Shown: positions 1 through 7,381 of the stretch, piece after piece
Layout of the letters: each line of letters opens with the position of its first letter
Position numbering within the stretch: the stretch's first letter is position 1
Origin: Candidatus Bathyarchaeota archaeon
GTDB lineage: Archaea; Thermoproteota; Bathyarchaeia; Bathyarchaeales; Bathycorpusculaceae
Assembly (NCBI GenBank): GCA_012515445.1
Contig: JAAYYI010000046.1
Location: 1-38,685 of the forward strand
Length of the DNA stretch: 38,685 bases
Direction of reading: 5' to 3'
Translations under genes and position numbers: made by a program
Notes under the pieces: model-generated
Seen by the model: the letters and a program-made list of their open reading frames with translations, nothing else
Database searches by the model: none
What the model was told of the DNA's origin: nothing

Positions 1-38
1 ATAGAAAGAAAAAGGGTTAGGAGAACGATTGTTCTCCG
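1..38 (-). terminator. Hairpin terminator after the first propeller gene
   Basis: Just past the stop codon of the minus-strand gene ending at 40 there is a perfect 7-bp stem (GGAGAAC at 20-26, GTTCTCC at 31-37) with a 4-nt loop. On the minus strand it is followed by a T-rich run (the complement of positions 1-13). This is the layout of an intrinsic-type terminator. Archaea often need only the T-tract. Confidence 0.6.
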
Positions 39-39
39 T

Positions 40-2649
40 TTAGGGTTTTTTCCTAAGGATAAGGACTGTAGCCAAGGCTAAAGCGACAATGATTGCTATG
101 CCCATAGCGATTATGTAGGTTTCATAGGGTGGATTTGCAACTGTTGGCTGGACCGTAGAGGTAGGTGATGCTTGTTCTTCAACGACAAACGCGTTTTGTG
201 CGCGTGACCCGTAGTATCCGTTTGAGCCTTCAAAGATCGCGTAGACCTGGTATTCGCCTGCAATGTCTGGTGTCCATGTGTAGCTAAAGAAGCCCTCAGA
301 ACTGCTGGTGGTTGTGCCTATTGTGCGGTAGTTGCCGTTTGAGTCGATGACGTTGATGCTTACTTGTACTCCGCTTGCGTTTGTGGGTCTGGTGAATTGC
401 TTGTAGACGTATAGCATCCAGTCTGACATTGAATCATCTGAGACAGCTGCGACTCCATTGGGGAAGCGTATCTTGACTTTTTCGTCTGCTGTGCCCGGCG
501 AGACGTCTGTTACGGTTCCTTTGATGGTTACTGCTTTTCCGTATTCAACGCTTGTATCTGGCGCTGAGACTGTGGTTGCTGTGGCTCCTTTTCCGATACC
601 GTACACCATCTGGTTGTATGAATCCATTGTAGCGATGATGCTGTCGCCCATTACTGCACTTCCGCCCCAGTCGGTCTGTCGGAATAATCCCGCCACTTGC
701 CAGATGACTTCGCCGGTTGTGGCATTGAGGCATACGAATGGTGCGCCGCGTGGCTGTGGCTGGTTGACTGAGTGTTCGCTTTGTCCGAGGTAGATTTTGC
801 CGTCTGCTATGATGCGTGGTCGTAGTGATGACCAGTAGTCTGACCATAGGGTTTCTGACCATGGATCTTTGTAGGTGTAGTTCCATAGTAGGTTGCCGGT
901 TTTTGCGTCGTAGGCGTACATTATACCGCTCATACCATTGGAGTAGAGTATGTGATTGTAGATGCGTGGGTACATTGCGAAGATGTCTAGATAGTTCTGT
1001 GCCGGTGTTGGTCCCCAAACTAGGTTGCCGTTATCAATGCTGTATGCCCAGAATTGTCGTAGTTCTTTTGACCAGAGTACTATGACTCTATCGTCTTGGC
1101 TGCCGGTTGAAACGGATAAAGTTACGTTGCCTGCTGGTGCTGCGATGGTTTTGTTGAATTTCAAAGCGCCTGTCTTTGCGTCAATACCCCAGAGTACGAA
1201 GGGTGCATCGTTTAGAGTGATAACTGTGAACATGCCGCTGGTTTGAAGTCGCTGATAGCCTACGATAACGTCGTCTGCGTAGACCAGTTGGGCGCTTCCA
1301 AGTAATCCTTTGGGTATTGTTATGTTGTGTGTGAAGCCGTTGTAGCCGAATGGTGTTGCGTAGGTTACGGGGCATTTGCCTTGTGCGTTTATAATTTTAC
1401 CCTGTGGCTGGTATGAACCGAACATGGGGCTGTTTTCTGTTGTTCCCCAGTATGCGTCGATGACAGATGACGAGTTCCAGATAGTCATGTAGCCTGCTTG
1501 CTGGTTTATGGTGTAGATCATTATTTCTCCGTTAGGTCCATACTGGCGTGTTCCGGAAGGCATGTTCTGGTATTCAAACAGCCAGCGTCCGGTGAATGGG
1601 TCAAAGGCTTCAAGTGTTGACGAGGCTCCACCGAAGAATCCGCCTGAAACACCGCAGAACAGAATCGGGTAGACTCCTTGGGTGTTGTAGCTCTTCCAGT
1701 ACATTACTTGACCGTATTGTGGTACCACGCGGGATCCGTTGGGGTCATAGAGGGCTTTTTCCCATAATGTTTCGCCTGTGTGTATGTCTACTGCGACGAT
1801 CCAGTTGTCAACTTTTTTAGCGCCGACTAAGTTTGTGCCCATTGTGCTGACTGATTCGCCTACGCTGTCAAACTTTTGATAGATTAATACGCCCATGATT
1901 ACTAGAGAGTTGCTGAATTTTCCTTCATATGCGTCGCCTGGAAATACAGCTGCCGGCTCAGATATGCCGCTACCGCCAGCTAAGCCACCGATTTGTAGCT
2001 GCTTTTGCCATATTATGTGTGCGGTTTCTGGTGCGTCATCTTGGCCTAGAGTTTCTGCGCCGCCGTAGCTGCCTGGTGAAAGCCAGCTTCCAGAAACAGA
2101 CCACCATTCTCTGATTTGGCTATCTATTGGTCTGCTCCAGTACTCTGTTGGCAGAGAGAAACCTGGCCAGAACTTGGAGGCTTCAGCGCCGACAATAAGG
2201 TTCAGTACTTCGCTATCGGATGCTTCGTAGTAGCATTTCACGTTCTGTTGTCCTAAGAAGAAATCGTTTGTGCTATAGTTGTACCATTGAGCAGGGAAGT
2301 GGGTTTGAAGTTTGTAGGTGCCTTCTTGGTCTGGTACTAGGACAGTGCCTGTGCCGCCTGTTGAGTCGGTGTTAAATGGACCAAGTGTTAGAGTGGTGCC
2401 GTCTGGTTTGGTTACGGTTACGGTTAATCCGAACCATTTATCCTGTGTTATCTGTAGAGCTTCGGATATTCCTAAGTGCACTAGAACTTCTTCGCCGACT
2501 GCCACGGGGTTGGGTGTTGCGCCGACGTATGCATAGGTTTTTTTGGTTCCTGTGTAGCTTTGTCCTTGGACTGGTGTTATTGCCATCGTTGTTAGCATAC
2601 TTGCAATCATAATAAGACCGAAAATAGTTGCTATTTTTTGCGTTTTCAT
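40..2649 (-). CDS. Secreted, membrane-anchored PQQ-like beta-propeller protein (paralogue 1)
   Basis: A predicted cell-surface protein of 869 aa. It has an N-terminal signal peptide (about residues 1-29, ending near VQGQ), then an Ig-like segment. The large central region has PQQ/WD-like blades, recognisable from repeats such as AVDIHTGETLW, AYDAKTGNLLW and LNATTGEVIW. A second Ig-like domain follows at about 690-825, then a Ser/Thr/Pro linker, one transmembrane helix and a basic tail, LRKKP. The blade motif is that of the pyrrolo-quinoline quinone propeller superfamily, but archaeal members of this type are usually structural or binding proteins and no enzyme activity can be claimed. The start ATG is preceded by GGAG 10 nt upstream. 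The gene is the tandem paralogue of the 847-aa gene at 3368-5911 and shares its 5' leader. An anchored surface or S-layer-associated role is inferred. Confidence 0.85.
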   Translation of the reverse strand: MKTQKIATIFGLIMIASMLTTMAITPVQGQSYTGTKKTYAYVGATPNPVAVGEEVLVHLGISEALQITQDKWFGLTVTVTKPDGTTLTLGPFNTDSTGGTGTVLVPDQEGTYKLQTHFPAQWYNYSTNDFFLGQQNVKCYYEASDSEVLNLIVGAEASKFWPGFSLPTEYWSRPIDSQIREWWSVSGSWLSPGSYGGAETLGQDDAPETAHIIWQKQLQIGGLAGGSGISEPAAVFPGDAYEGKFSNSLVIMGVLIYQKFDSVGESVSTMGTNLVGAKKVDNWIVAVDIHTGETLWEKALYDPNGSRVVPQYGQVMYWKSYNTQGVYPILFCGVSGGFFGGASSTLEAFDPFTGRWLFEYQNMPSGTRQYGPNGEIMIYTINQQAGYMTIWNSSSVIDAYWGTTENSPMFGSYQPQGKIINAQGKCPVTYATPFGYNGFTHNITIPKGLLGSAQLVYADDVIVGYQRLQTSGMFTVITLNDAPFVLWGIDAKTGALKFNKTIAAPAGNVTLSVSTGSQDDRVIVLWSKELRQFWAYSIDNGNLVWGPTPAQNYLDIFAMYPRIYNHILYSNGMSGIMYAYDAKTGNLLWNYTYKDPWSETLWSDYWSSLRPRIIADGKIYLGQSEHSVNQPQPRGAPFVCLNATTGEVIWQVAGLFRQTDWGGSAVMGDSIIATMDSYNQMVYGIGKGATATTVSAPDTSVEYGKAVTIKGTVTDVSPGTADEKVKIRFPNGVAAVSDDSMSDWMLYVYKQFTRPTNASGVQVSINVIDSNGNYRTIGTTTSSSEGFFSYTWTPDIAGEYQVYAIFEGSNGYYGSRAQNAFVVEEQASPTSTVQPTVANPPYETYIIAMGIAIIVALALATVLILRKKP

Positions 2650-2668
2650 TCCATTTTTTCTCCTATCG

Positions 2669-2760
2669 GCAGAAGCATAGCTAACGCTGATTCCGATAGT
2701 GTGCTAACCAACTGTTTTTATTGCTGATTAGCCAGTGAAAAAGCTAACTAGCCGTTGCCT
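2669..2760 (-). ncRNA. Conserved 5' leader RNA of propeller gene 1
   Basis: This transcribed leader, read on the minus strand, contains two blocks that align without gaps to the leader of the paralogue. Block 2724-2760 matches 6000-6036 at 27 of 37 positions. Block 2669-2707 matches 5942-5980 at 31 of 39 and ends in the invariant TAGCTATGCTTCTGC. Block 1 forms the helix GTTAGC/GCTAAT. In the other copy this is ATTAGC/GCTAAT, so the closing pair changes from G-U to A-U and is preserved. A second stem, CTATCGG/CCGATAG (2693-2699 with 2663-2669), runs into the Shine-Dalgarno GGAG in this copy only. A cis-regulatory RNA is inferred; descent from a recent duplication is the alternative. Confidence 0.5.
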
Positions 2761-2792
2761 CTGTCCAATAGTGTGCCTTTATGAAGCGTTTT

Positions 2793-2802
2793 GTTTATAA
2801 AA
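2793..2802 (-). promoter_or_regulatory. TATA-like element for propeller gene 1
   Basis: On the minus strand the sequence reads TTTATAAAC, about 145 bp upstream of the start codon. The same element sits at the equivalent place before the paralogue (6064-6073). It places the transcription start just upstream of the conserved leader blocks, so the leader is expected to be transcribed. Confidence 0.5.
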
Positions 2803-2890
2803 TTTGTGCAATTTTTTTAATCATAATCAAATTTTTTTAAACGATTAATGTCAAAGAAATGAAAAATCTGACAGCATCTAAACGGCTTTG

Positions 2891-3175
2891 ATGCCACAAA
2901 AAGAATCCGTCGTTTGTAAGAAAGAATTTTTAACCTTAACGCAAATTAGTGTAGGCATGGGAAAATGTACAAGAACCGTTGGTGAACGCCGACTCGGCAG
3001 AACCATCTACAAACTGGGCAACAGTGTAGAACTCAGCAGCAAAGAAGGAAAAGCAAAAGTAGCCGAGCAGAAATACAAGCAGAAAACCCAAACCGAACAA
3101 GGCTTTGCGTCAGATTCACCCGTCGAGAACATTCGTGACCCCTCCAACTGGAAGAAGAAGCAGCCACAACAATAA
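2891..3175 (+). CDS. Small basic hypothetical protein
   Basis: A 94-aa ORF from ATG 2891, or 72 aa from the internal ATG at 2957 (MGKCTRTVGERRLGRT). The product is hydrophilic and Lys/Gln-rich with no signal peptide, membrane helix or recognised domain, and ends in KKKQPQQ. Codon use resembles neighbouring genes and the overlapping minus-strand reading is implausible (Cys/Phe-rich), which favours this strand. Neither start has a strong ribosome-binding site. It is divergent from propeller gene 1 and is followed at 3188 by a highly structured noncoding segment. Function unknown. Confidence 0.45.
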   Translation: MPQKESVVCKKEFLTLTQISVGMGKCTRTVGERRLGRTIYKLGNSVELSSKEGKAKVAEQKYKQKTQTEQGFASDSPVENIRDPSNWKKKQPQQ

Positions 3176-3187
3176 CCTCTTTTCATC

Positions 3188-3310
3188 ATACGCTTAGCGT
3201 ATTGGTTAGGTCTGCTGGGGTATCTGGAATTTGCCATTTAGGAGAAAGAGAAAGTTACATGAAGCTGTAGCAATGTAACTGAGCCCAGAGACCTACTCAG
3301 CCCTAACCAA
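3188..3310. ncRNA. Candidate structured RNA or hairpin element
   Basis: This noncoding segment can fold into nested helices. A 6-bp hairpin, ATACGC/GCGTAT, lies at 3188-3202. A 9-bp perfect outer stem pairs TTGGTTAGG (3202-3210) with CCTAACCAA (3302-3310). It continues inward as TCT/AGA and CTGGG/CCCAG (3211-3219 with 3284-3291, one bulged G). A terminal 8-bp stem pairs AGTTACAT (3253-3260) with ATGTAACT (3273-3280). About 25 bp of nested pairing in 109 nt is hard to explain by chance. It matches no tRNA, 5S, SRP or RNase P signature that I can see. The strand is undetermined. A MITE-like element with 9-bp terminal inverted repeats is the main alternative. Confidence 0.45.
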
Positions 3311-3315
3311 CTATG

Positions 3316-3334
3316 CCTTAAAATAAAAAAAGGA
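3316..3334 (-). terminator. T-tract terminator of propeller gene 2
   Basis: Downstream of the stop codon at 3368, the minus strand reads CCTTTTTTTATTTTAAGG. Archaeal RNA polymerase terminates at such T-tracts without needing a hairpin. This is the only T-rich run between this gene and the structured segment below 3310. Confidence 0.4.
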
Positions 3335-3367
3335 AGGAAGATAGTTGTCGTTGTCGTTTTCTTCACC

Positions 3368-5911
3368 TTATGGATGCTTTCTTAGTACAAGCGCGACTAA
3401 TGCGATGACGACTATGATTGCGATGAAGAGTCCTGCGATTGCCGGGATGAAGTATAGGTCAGCTGCTGATGGCGTTATGGTTGCCTGCGGTGCGGCTGTT
3501 GCTGATGCATCTACTACGGCGATTGCTGTTTCCGACGATGATCCCCAGTATGATTCTGTGCCTCCGAAGGTTGCGATAACACAGTATTCGCCTGCGACTT
3601 CTGGAACAAACGTTACTTTGTAGTGGCCGCTTTCTTCGCTTGTTGTTGTGCCGACGACGTATGTGTTGCCGTTTGGATCGACCACACTCACGACGACTGG
3701 TACACCTGTGGCGTTGGTTGGTTTAGGCTGCTGCATGTAGACGTATTCCATCCATGCACTTTGACTTGAATCAGAGACTGCTGGGACACCGTTGGGGAAC
3801 CTTGCTGTTCTGTCTGAGTCTTTTGTACCTGCAGAAATATCCATCACTGTACCTTCGACTAAAACCAAGTTTCCTTGTTCTGAAACCTTTGGTGAAGCTG
3901 TAACTGCTGTTTGTGTTGGGCCTTTGCCTATCGAGTAGATTTGGCTGTCAAAGCAGTTCCACTGTATCAGGTAGCCATCGGCTGCGGCTGTTGGCACACG
4001 CCCAGTGAAGCTTAGTATGCTCCATACTAGTTCGCCTGTTGTGGTGTTGATTGCCAGCTGCTGTGCGCCTGGATAGACTGGTGGGTCATACATGTGGCTT
4101 TCTGAGATGAAGAGTTTGCCGTCTGCAATCATGCCGTTGTACCAGACGGGGTAGATGCCATAGCCAGTGTTGTATCCTGAACTTCTAGGTACATAAGTCC
4201 AGTCGATGTTTCCGGTTGCTAAGTCAACTGCATTGACGTATCCGCCGAAGCCGAAAATGAACATTTTGCCGTATGCAAACTCGGCAGCTATTGATATGTG
4301 GTCCCATGCGTTTCCCTGCATTTTTACTGGTCCCCATATTTGGTCACCGGTTGTCAGCGAGTAACCATAGGCTTCGTTCGTATCTTTGTTATGCAGTACG
4401 TATACTTTGTCGCCCGCACCCATTACCGATACATCTTGGAGTTTAGGTATAGTTTGGTTCTTGGGACCCCAGAGTAAAGCGCCTGTTTTCGCGTCAAAGC
4501 CTGCAGTCACTTGAGAGCCGTAGCTCAGCGAAGAGAACATGTTGTATGTTGGCGCATACCTGAGTACGATTACGTCGTGGTCGCGTATTGCTATTCCACC
4601 TTGAGATATTGCGGCTGGTAGAGCGACGGTCCACTCGATTCCTTCGCTCCAGTCTTTAGTGCCGGAGGGACGCATTGTTATCCCGTCTGAGCCCAGCATC
4701 AGTCTGCTGGAGTTCCACATTGTAAGGTTGCCGCCGCTTGTGTAGTAGCCAAGAAGGCTGCCTTTCTGGTCGGAATCTTCAGAGTCGTCGATTAAGAACG
4801 CTGGATTCTGGATGCCAGTGATGTTCATCAAATATTCGCCGCTGTAAGCGTCGTAGACTGACATGTATTCTGGGTTGCCAAAGAATGACGCTGAGGGACA
4901 ACTGTATAGGAATGCCCATGAGCCGAATTCCTGTATAGATTTGAAGCGCATTACTTGACCCATGCGGATAACCTCATTTCCTGATTCACCTGCTGATCTT
5001 GTCCAGAGGGTTTCGCCTGTGCGTATATCGACAGCTACCCAAGCTGTTTTTGCGGCGCTGGGGCCTGAGTATTCAGTATAGTAGAGTACTCCGTTGAGGA
5101 TTATCGGCTCGAAGAAGTTGGTGGCGATTGTAGTTGTCATGTAGTTGCTCATTTGGTCGTTGGGTATTGGAAGTCCCGGTTGGCCTCCGAAGTGAGTCGG
5201 TTTAACCCACATTATGTGTCCAGTGTTTGGCGCTGTTCCGTATGGCTGGAAATTGCCGGTAGCATCATAGCTGCCAGTGGTTGCAAAAGCTGGTGCTGCT
5301 AGCCCATACCAGTTAGAGCCAAGTGTAGCCCAGAAATAGTTCTGTGCCTGAATTGGTCGTGACCAGTACTCGGTTGGAAGCGGGGCAGTGTTGAACATTG
5401 GTATAGGTTCCGCTTGAACAGTAAGAGTGATGGTATCACTTACGCTTGGTTGGTAGGTGATGTTGTAGAAGGTTGGTGGACCGAAGAAGTTCATAACGTT
5501 TTCTTCAGCATGCTGTCCAGGGTAGGTGGCTTTGAATGTGTAGTTGCCGGTTTGGTCAGGTGTAAAGTTAGTCCATGTGCCGCCTGTGCTGTCAGATTTG
5601 CCCATATCTAGGGTTCGTTTGGTTCCATCGGGTGCTGTGACTTCAACTTTGATGCCTTCAAACATAGTTCCTGTTCCCATGAATCCAGCGGTGATTGGTG
5701 GTTTAGTCATGAATGCATTGACTAGCGCTTCTTGACCGGAGCCTATTGGGTTCGGAGCGACGTTAATCATCAGAAAAGTGGGAACTTCGGTAGCTACAGA
5801 GCCGTCGGTTTGTGCGCTAATGAGCGGCAGAGCAGAAAGCATGCTTATTATTAAAAGCAGAGTTGTAGTGAACACAGCCAACTTTTGAGAAATTTTCCGT
5901 TTTAACTTCAT
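3368..5911 (-). CDS. Secreted, membrane-anchored PQQ-like beta-propeller protein (paralogue 2)
   Basis: An 847-aa predicted surface protein with the same architecture as the gene at 40-2649. It has a signal peptide (about residues 1-33, ending LISAQ), an N-terminal Ig-like domain beginning near APNPIGSGQEALV, and propeller blades with AVDIRTGETLW, GFDAKTGALLW, AVDLATGNIDW and AINTTTGELVW. A C-terminal Ig-like domain follows (about 675-800), then one transmembrane helix and the tail LRKHP. Shared landmarks include the phrase PTEYWSRPI after the first Ig-like domain and FPNGV(A/P)AVSD in the C-terminal domain. GGAG lies 8 nt before the ATG. The two genes probably arose by tandem duplication and now flank a small ORF. 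Catalysis is not implied; ligand binding or surface-layer function is inferred. Confidence 0.85.
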   Translation of the reverse strand: MKLKRKISQKLAVFTTTLLLIISMLSALPLISAQTDGSVATEVPTFLMINVAPNPIGSGQEALVNAFMTKPPITAGFMGTGTMFEGIKVEVTAPDGTKRTLDMGKSDSTGGTWTNFTPDQTGNYTFKATYPGQHAEENVMNFFGPPTFYNITYQPSVSDTITLTVQAEPIPMFNTAPLPTEYWSRPIQAQNYFWATLGSNWYGLAAPAFATTGSYDATGNFQPYGTAPNTGHIMWVKPTHFGGQPGLPIPNDQMSNYMTTTIATNFFEPIILNGVLYYTEYSGPSAAKTAWVAVDIRTGETLWTRSAGESGNEVIRMGQVMRFKSIQEFGSWAFLYSCPSASFFGNPEYMSVYDAYSGEYLMNITGIQNPAFLIDDSEDSDQKGSLLGYYTSGGNLTMWNSSRLMLGSDGITMRPSGTKDWSEGIEWTVALPAAISQGGIAIRDHDVIVLRYAPTYNMFSSLSYGSQVTAGFDAKTGALLWGPKNQTIPKLQDVSVMGAGDKVYVLHNKDTNEAYGYSLTTGDQIWGPVKMQGNAWDHISIAAEFAYGKMFIFGFGGYVNAVDLATGNIDWTYVPRSSGYNTGYGIYPVWYNGMIADGKLFISESHMYDPPVYPGAQQLAINTTTGELVWSILSFTGRVPTAAADGYLIQWNCFDSQIYSIGKGPTQTAVTASPKVSEQGNLVLVEGTVMDISAGTKDSDRTARFPNGVPAVSDSSQSAWMEYVYMQQPKPTNATGVPVVVSVVDPNGNTYVVGTTTSEESGHYKVTFVPEVAGEYCVIATFGGTESYWGSSSETAIAVVDASATAAPQATITPSAADLYFIPAIAGLFIAIIVVIALVALVLRKHP

Positions 5912-5941
5912 TTTCTATTCTCCATTTTTCTTTTTGGTTGA

Positions 5942-6036
5942 GCAGAAGCATAGCTATCGCTAATTATGATGCAATGCTAAATAGCGGCTGCAGTTGCCAC
6001 CTATTAGCAAGCAAAATAGCTAATCAGCCACTGCCT
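5942..6036 (-). ncRNA. Conserved 5' leader RNA of propeller gene 2
   Basis: This is the counterpart of the leader at 2669-2760. Block 6000-6036 contains a perfect ATTAGC/GCTAAT helix around a 10-nt loop. Block 5942-5980 begins TTAGCA and ends TAGCTATGCTTCTGC, identical to the other copy in that stretch. It also contains TAGC-GATA-GCTA, a small hairpin. The blocks lie 19 nt apart here and 16 nt apart in the other leader. The stem that overlaps the Shine-Dalgarno region in copy 1 is not conserved here. Confidence 0.5.
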
Positions 6037-6063
6037 GCCCGAAATCCGTATTCGTCTCGTTTG

Positions 6064-6073
6064 CTTTATAAAA
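6064..6073 (-). promoter_or_regulatory. TATA-like element for propeller gene 2
   Basis: The minus strand reads TTTTATAAAG about 155 bp before the start codon and about 35 bp before the conserved leader. It matches the element before the paralogous gene. Confidence 0.5.
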
Positions 6074-6276
6074 CTTACCACAAAATAGGAAATTATGGAA
6101 ATTACTCAGGAGTTGAACGATGGTTTATCTAATTTTTTGGCACTCGCAGGTTTAACCGACAGGCACCCCCATTTTTTAAGCATTATATGGAAATTAATAG
6201 TGCACGCTGGGAAGAACTTAAAAAAGGATACCACCATCTGTTTCATTAGACATAGGTATTAAGGGAGGGGTAGGCA

Positions 6277-7248
6277 GTGAGTCAACCAATAGATGCGATA
6301 GATGCAAAAATAATCAAGGACCTTTTAGCTAATGCACGCAAAAATTTTGTTGACATCGCCTCGGAATGCAACCTGTCAACTGCCGCCATAAGTGACCGTT
6401 TTAGTCAACTTCGAAAAGCAGGCGTTATAGTTGGCTCCACTATTCAAGTTAATCATAAGATGCTAGGACATGGAGCTCTCTGCAATGTATTGGTAAACGT
6501 GCATCACCAAGAGATTGATCAAGTAGTTGATTTCATAAAAAAACTACCGTATATGACGTCGTTAATTGCTCCAGGCCCTAAAAACAGTGTTGGCTTAGTC
6601 GCAGGCTTTAACGATATACGTGATGTAGGAAAATTCAAGGAAAGCATTAGAAGAAACAAGTATGTAACGGATGTTAAAGTTGAAGTCTGGACAGACATAA
6701 AGAACATGCCTGAACGGCTTAAAGTATCTGAGCAAAGCACTTCAACTGAAGAAAACGTAGAGTTATCTGTAGAGAGCCAAAAGACGGATTACGCGCTAGA
6801 TGATATGGATCGTAAAATTATCGACAAGCTACTGGCCGATAGCATGCAGCCGTTCGGTAAAATCGCCAAAGAGATCGGCACCTCCATAAACACTGTATCC
6901 AGGAAATACAAGAAATTAAACGCGCATAAGGTAATTAAGCCGACAATCCAGCTGAACCTTACGAAAATAGGCTACAACGCCGTAGTAAGCTTCCCGATCA
7001 CCTTCGCCTCAGAAACTGAGCCCAATGATGTGATGAAAGAGATTTTAACGTTAAAGGACAGTGTGCTGTTGATTAAAACAAGCGGCGAAGTCGACTTATT
7101 CGCCTACGTAATGCTTAGAGACCTAAACCAGCTGCTTGAAACACAAAAGCAGGTTTCACTGATCAAAGGAATCTCGAGGATGGATATGAAAATCTTCCCA
7201 GTATTGGTACCTTGGCCAGCCCTAGGCGAATACATCTCAACTTTCTAA
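6277..7248 (+). CDS. Tandem Lrp/AsnC-family transcriptional regulator
   Basis: A 323-aa DNA-binding protein that appears to contain two Lrp/AsnC units in one chain. The first helix-turn-helix is at about residues 6-55 (IDAKIIKDLLANARKNFVDI), followed by a ligand-binding-type RAM-like region to about 145. A second HTH begins near 174 (DDMDRKIIDKLLADS), followed by another alpha/beta domain to the C-terminus. Ordinary Lrp proteins are about 150 aa with one HTH, so this is a fused or duplicated form; such two-HTH forms are known in archaea. It starts with GTG behind a good ribosome-binding site, GGGAGGGG. It is divergent from the secreted propeller gene and precedes uvrB by 133 bp, but its targets cannot be told from sequence. 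Confidence 0.8.
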   Translation: MSQPIDAIDAKIIKDLLANARKNFVDIASECNLSTAAISDRFSQLRKAGVIVGSTIQVNHKMLGHGALCNVLVNVHHQEIDQVVDFIKKLPYMTSLIAPGPKNSVGLVAGFNDIRDVGKFKESIRRNKYVTDVKVEVWTDIKNMPERLKVSEQSTSTEENVELSVESQKTDYALDDMDRKIIDKLLADSMQPFGKIAKEIGTSINTVSRKYKKLNAHKVIKPTIQLNLTKIGYNAVVSFPITFASETEPNDVMKEILTLKDSVLLIKTSGEVDLFAYVMLRDLNQLLETQKQVSLIKGISRMDMKIFPVLVPWPALGEYISTF

Positions 7249-7381
7249 AACCCCTCTATGCACACAAGCTTTTCTGCTAATTGCGGTTTGGGTCTAAATT
7301 TGCGTTGTTGAATGCAAAAACCTATTAATCCAAACGGTAAGGTCATTTTGTTCATTATCAATTAGGGGAAGTAAGTAGAAT

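Larger units (their letters stand above)
5912..6276. other. 365-bp divergent intergenic region
   Basis: This region holds the minus-strand leader and TATA element of propeller gene 2 (5942-6073) and, on the plus strand, the promoter of the Lrp/AsnC gene: a T/A-rich TTTTTTAAG near 6172 and a strong ribosome-binding site, GGGAGGGG, just before 6277. A 20-codon ORF at 6187-6249 precedes the regulator but has no supporting ribosome-binding site. No other gene is seen. Confidence 0.5.

Noticed and set aside
3007-3237. Minus-strand ORF beginning MANSRYPSRPNQYAKR
   Set aside because: It overlaps the more plausible plus-strand small gene and the hairpin segment, and its second half is Cys/Phe/Leu-rich in a way typical of antisense shadows.
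3202-3310. Identification of the structured segment as tRNA or 5S rRNA
   Set aside because: No T-loop consensus or CCA-type acceptor, and none of the conserved 5S sequence blocks.
6187-6249. 20-codon ORF upstream of the Lrp/AsnC gene (MEINSARWEELKKGYHH)
   Set aside because: No ribosome-binding site and no leader-peptide feature; the length is expected by chance.
7270-7370. Weak nested pairing upstream of uvrB (GTTTGG/CCAAAC with TTTGC/GCAAA)
   Set aside because: Short stems with large loops, within chance expectation; also no sign of a LexA- or SOS-type box.
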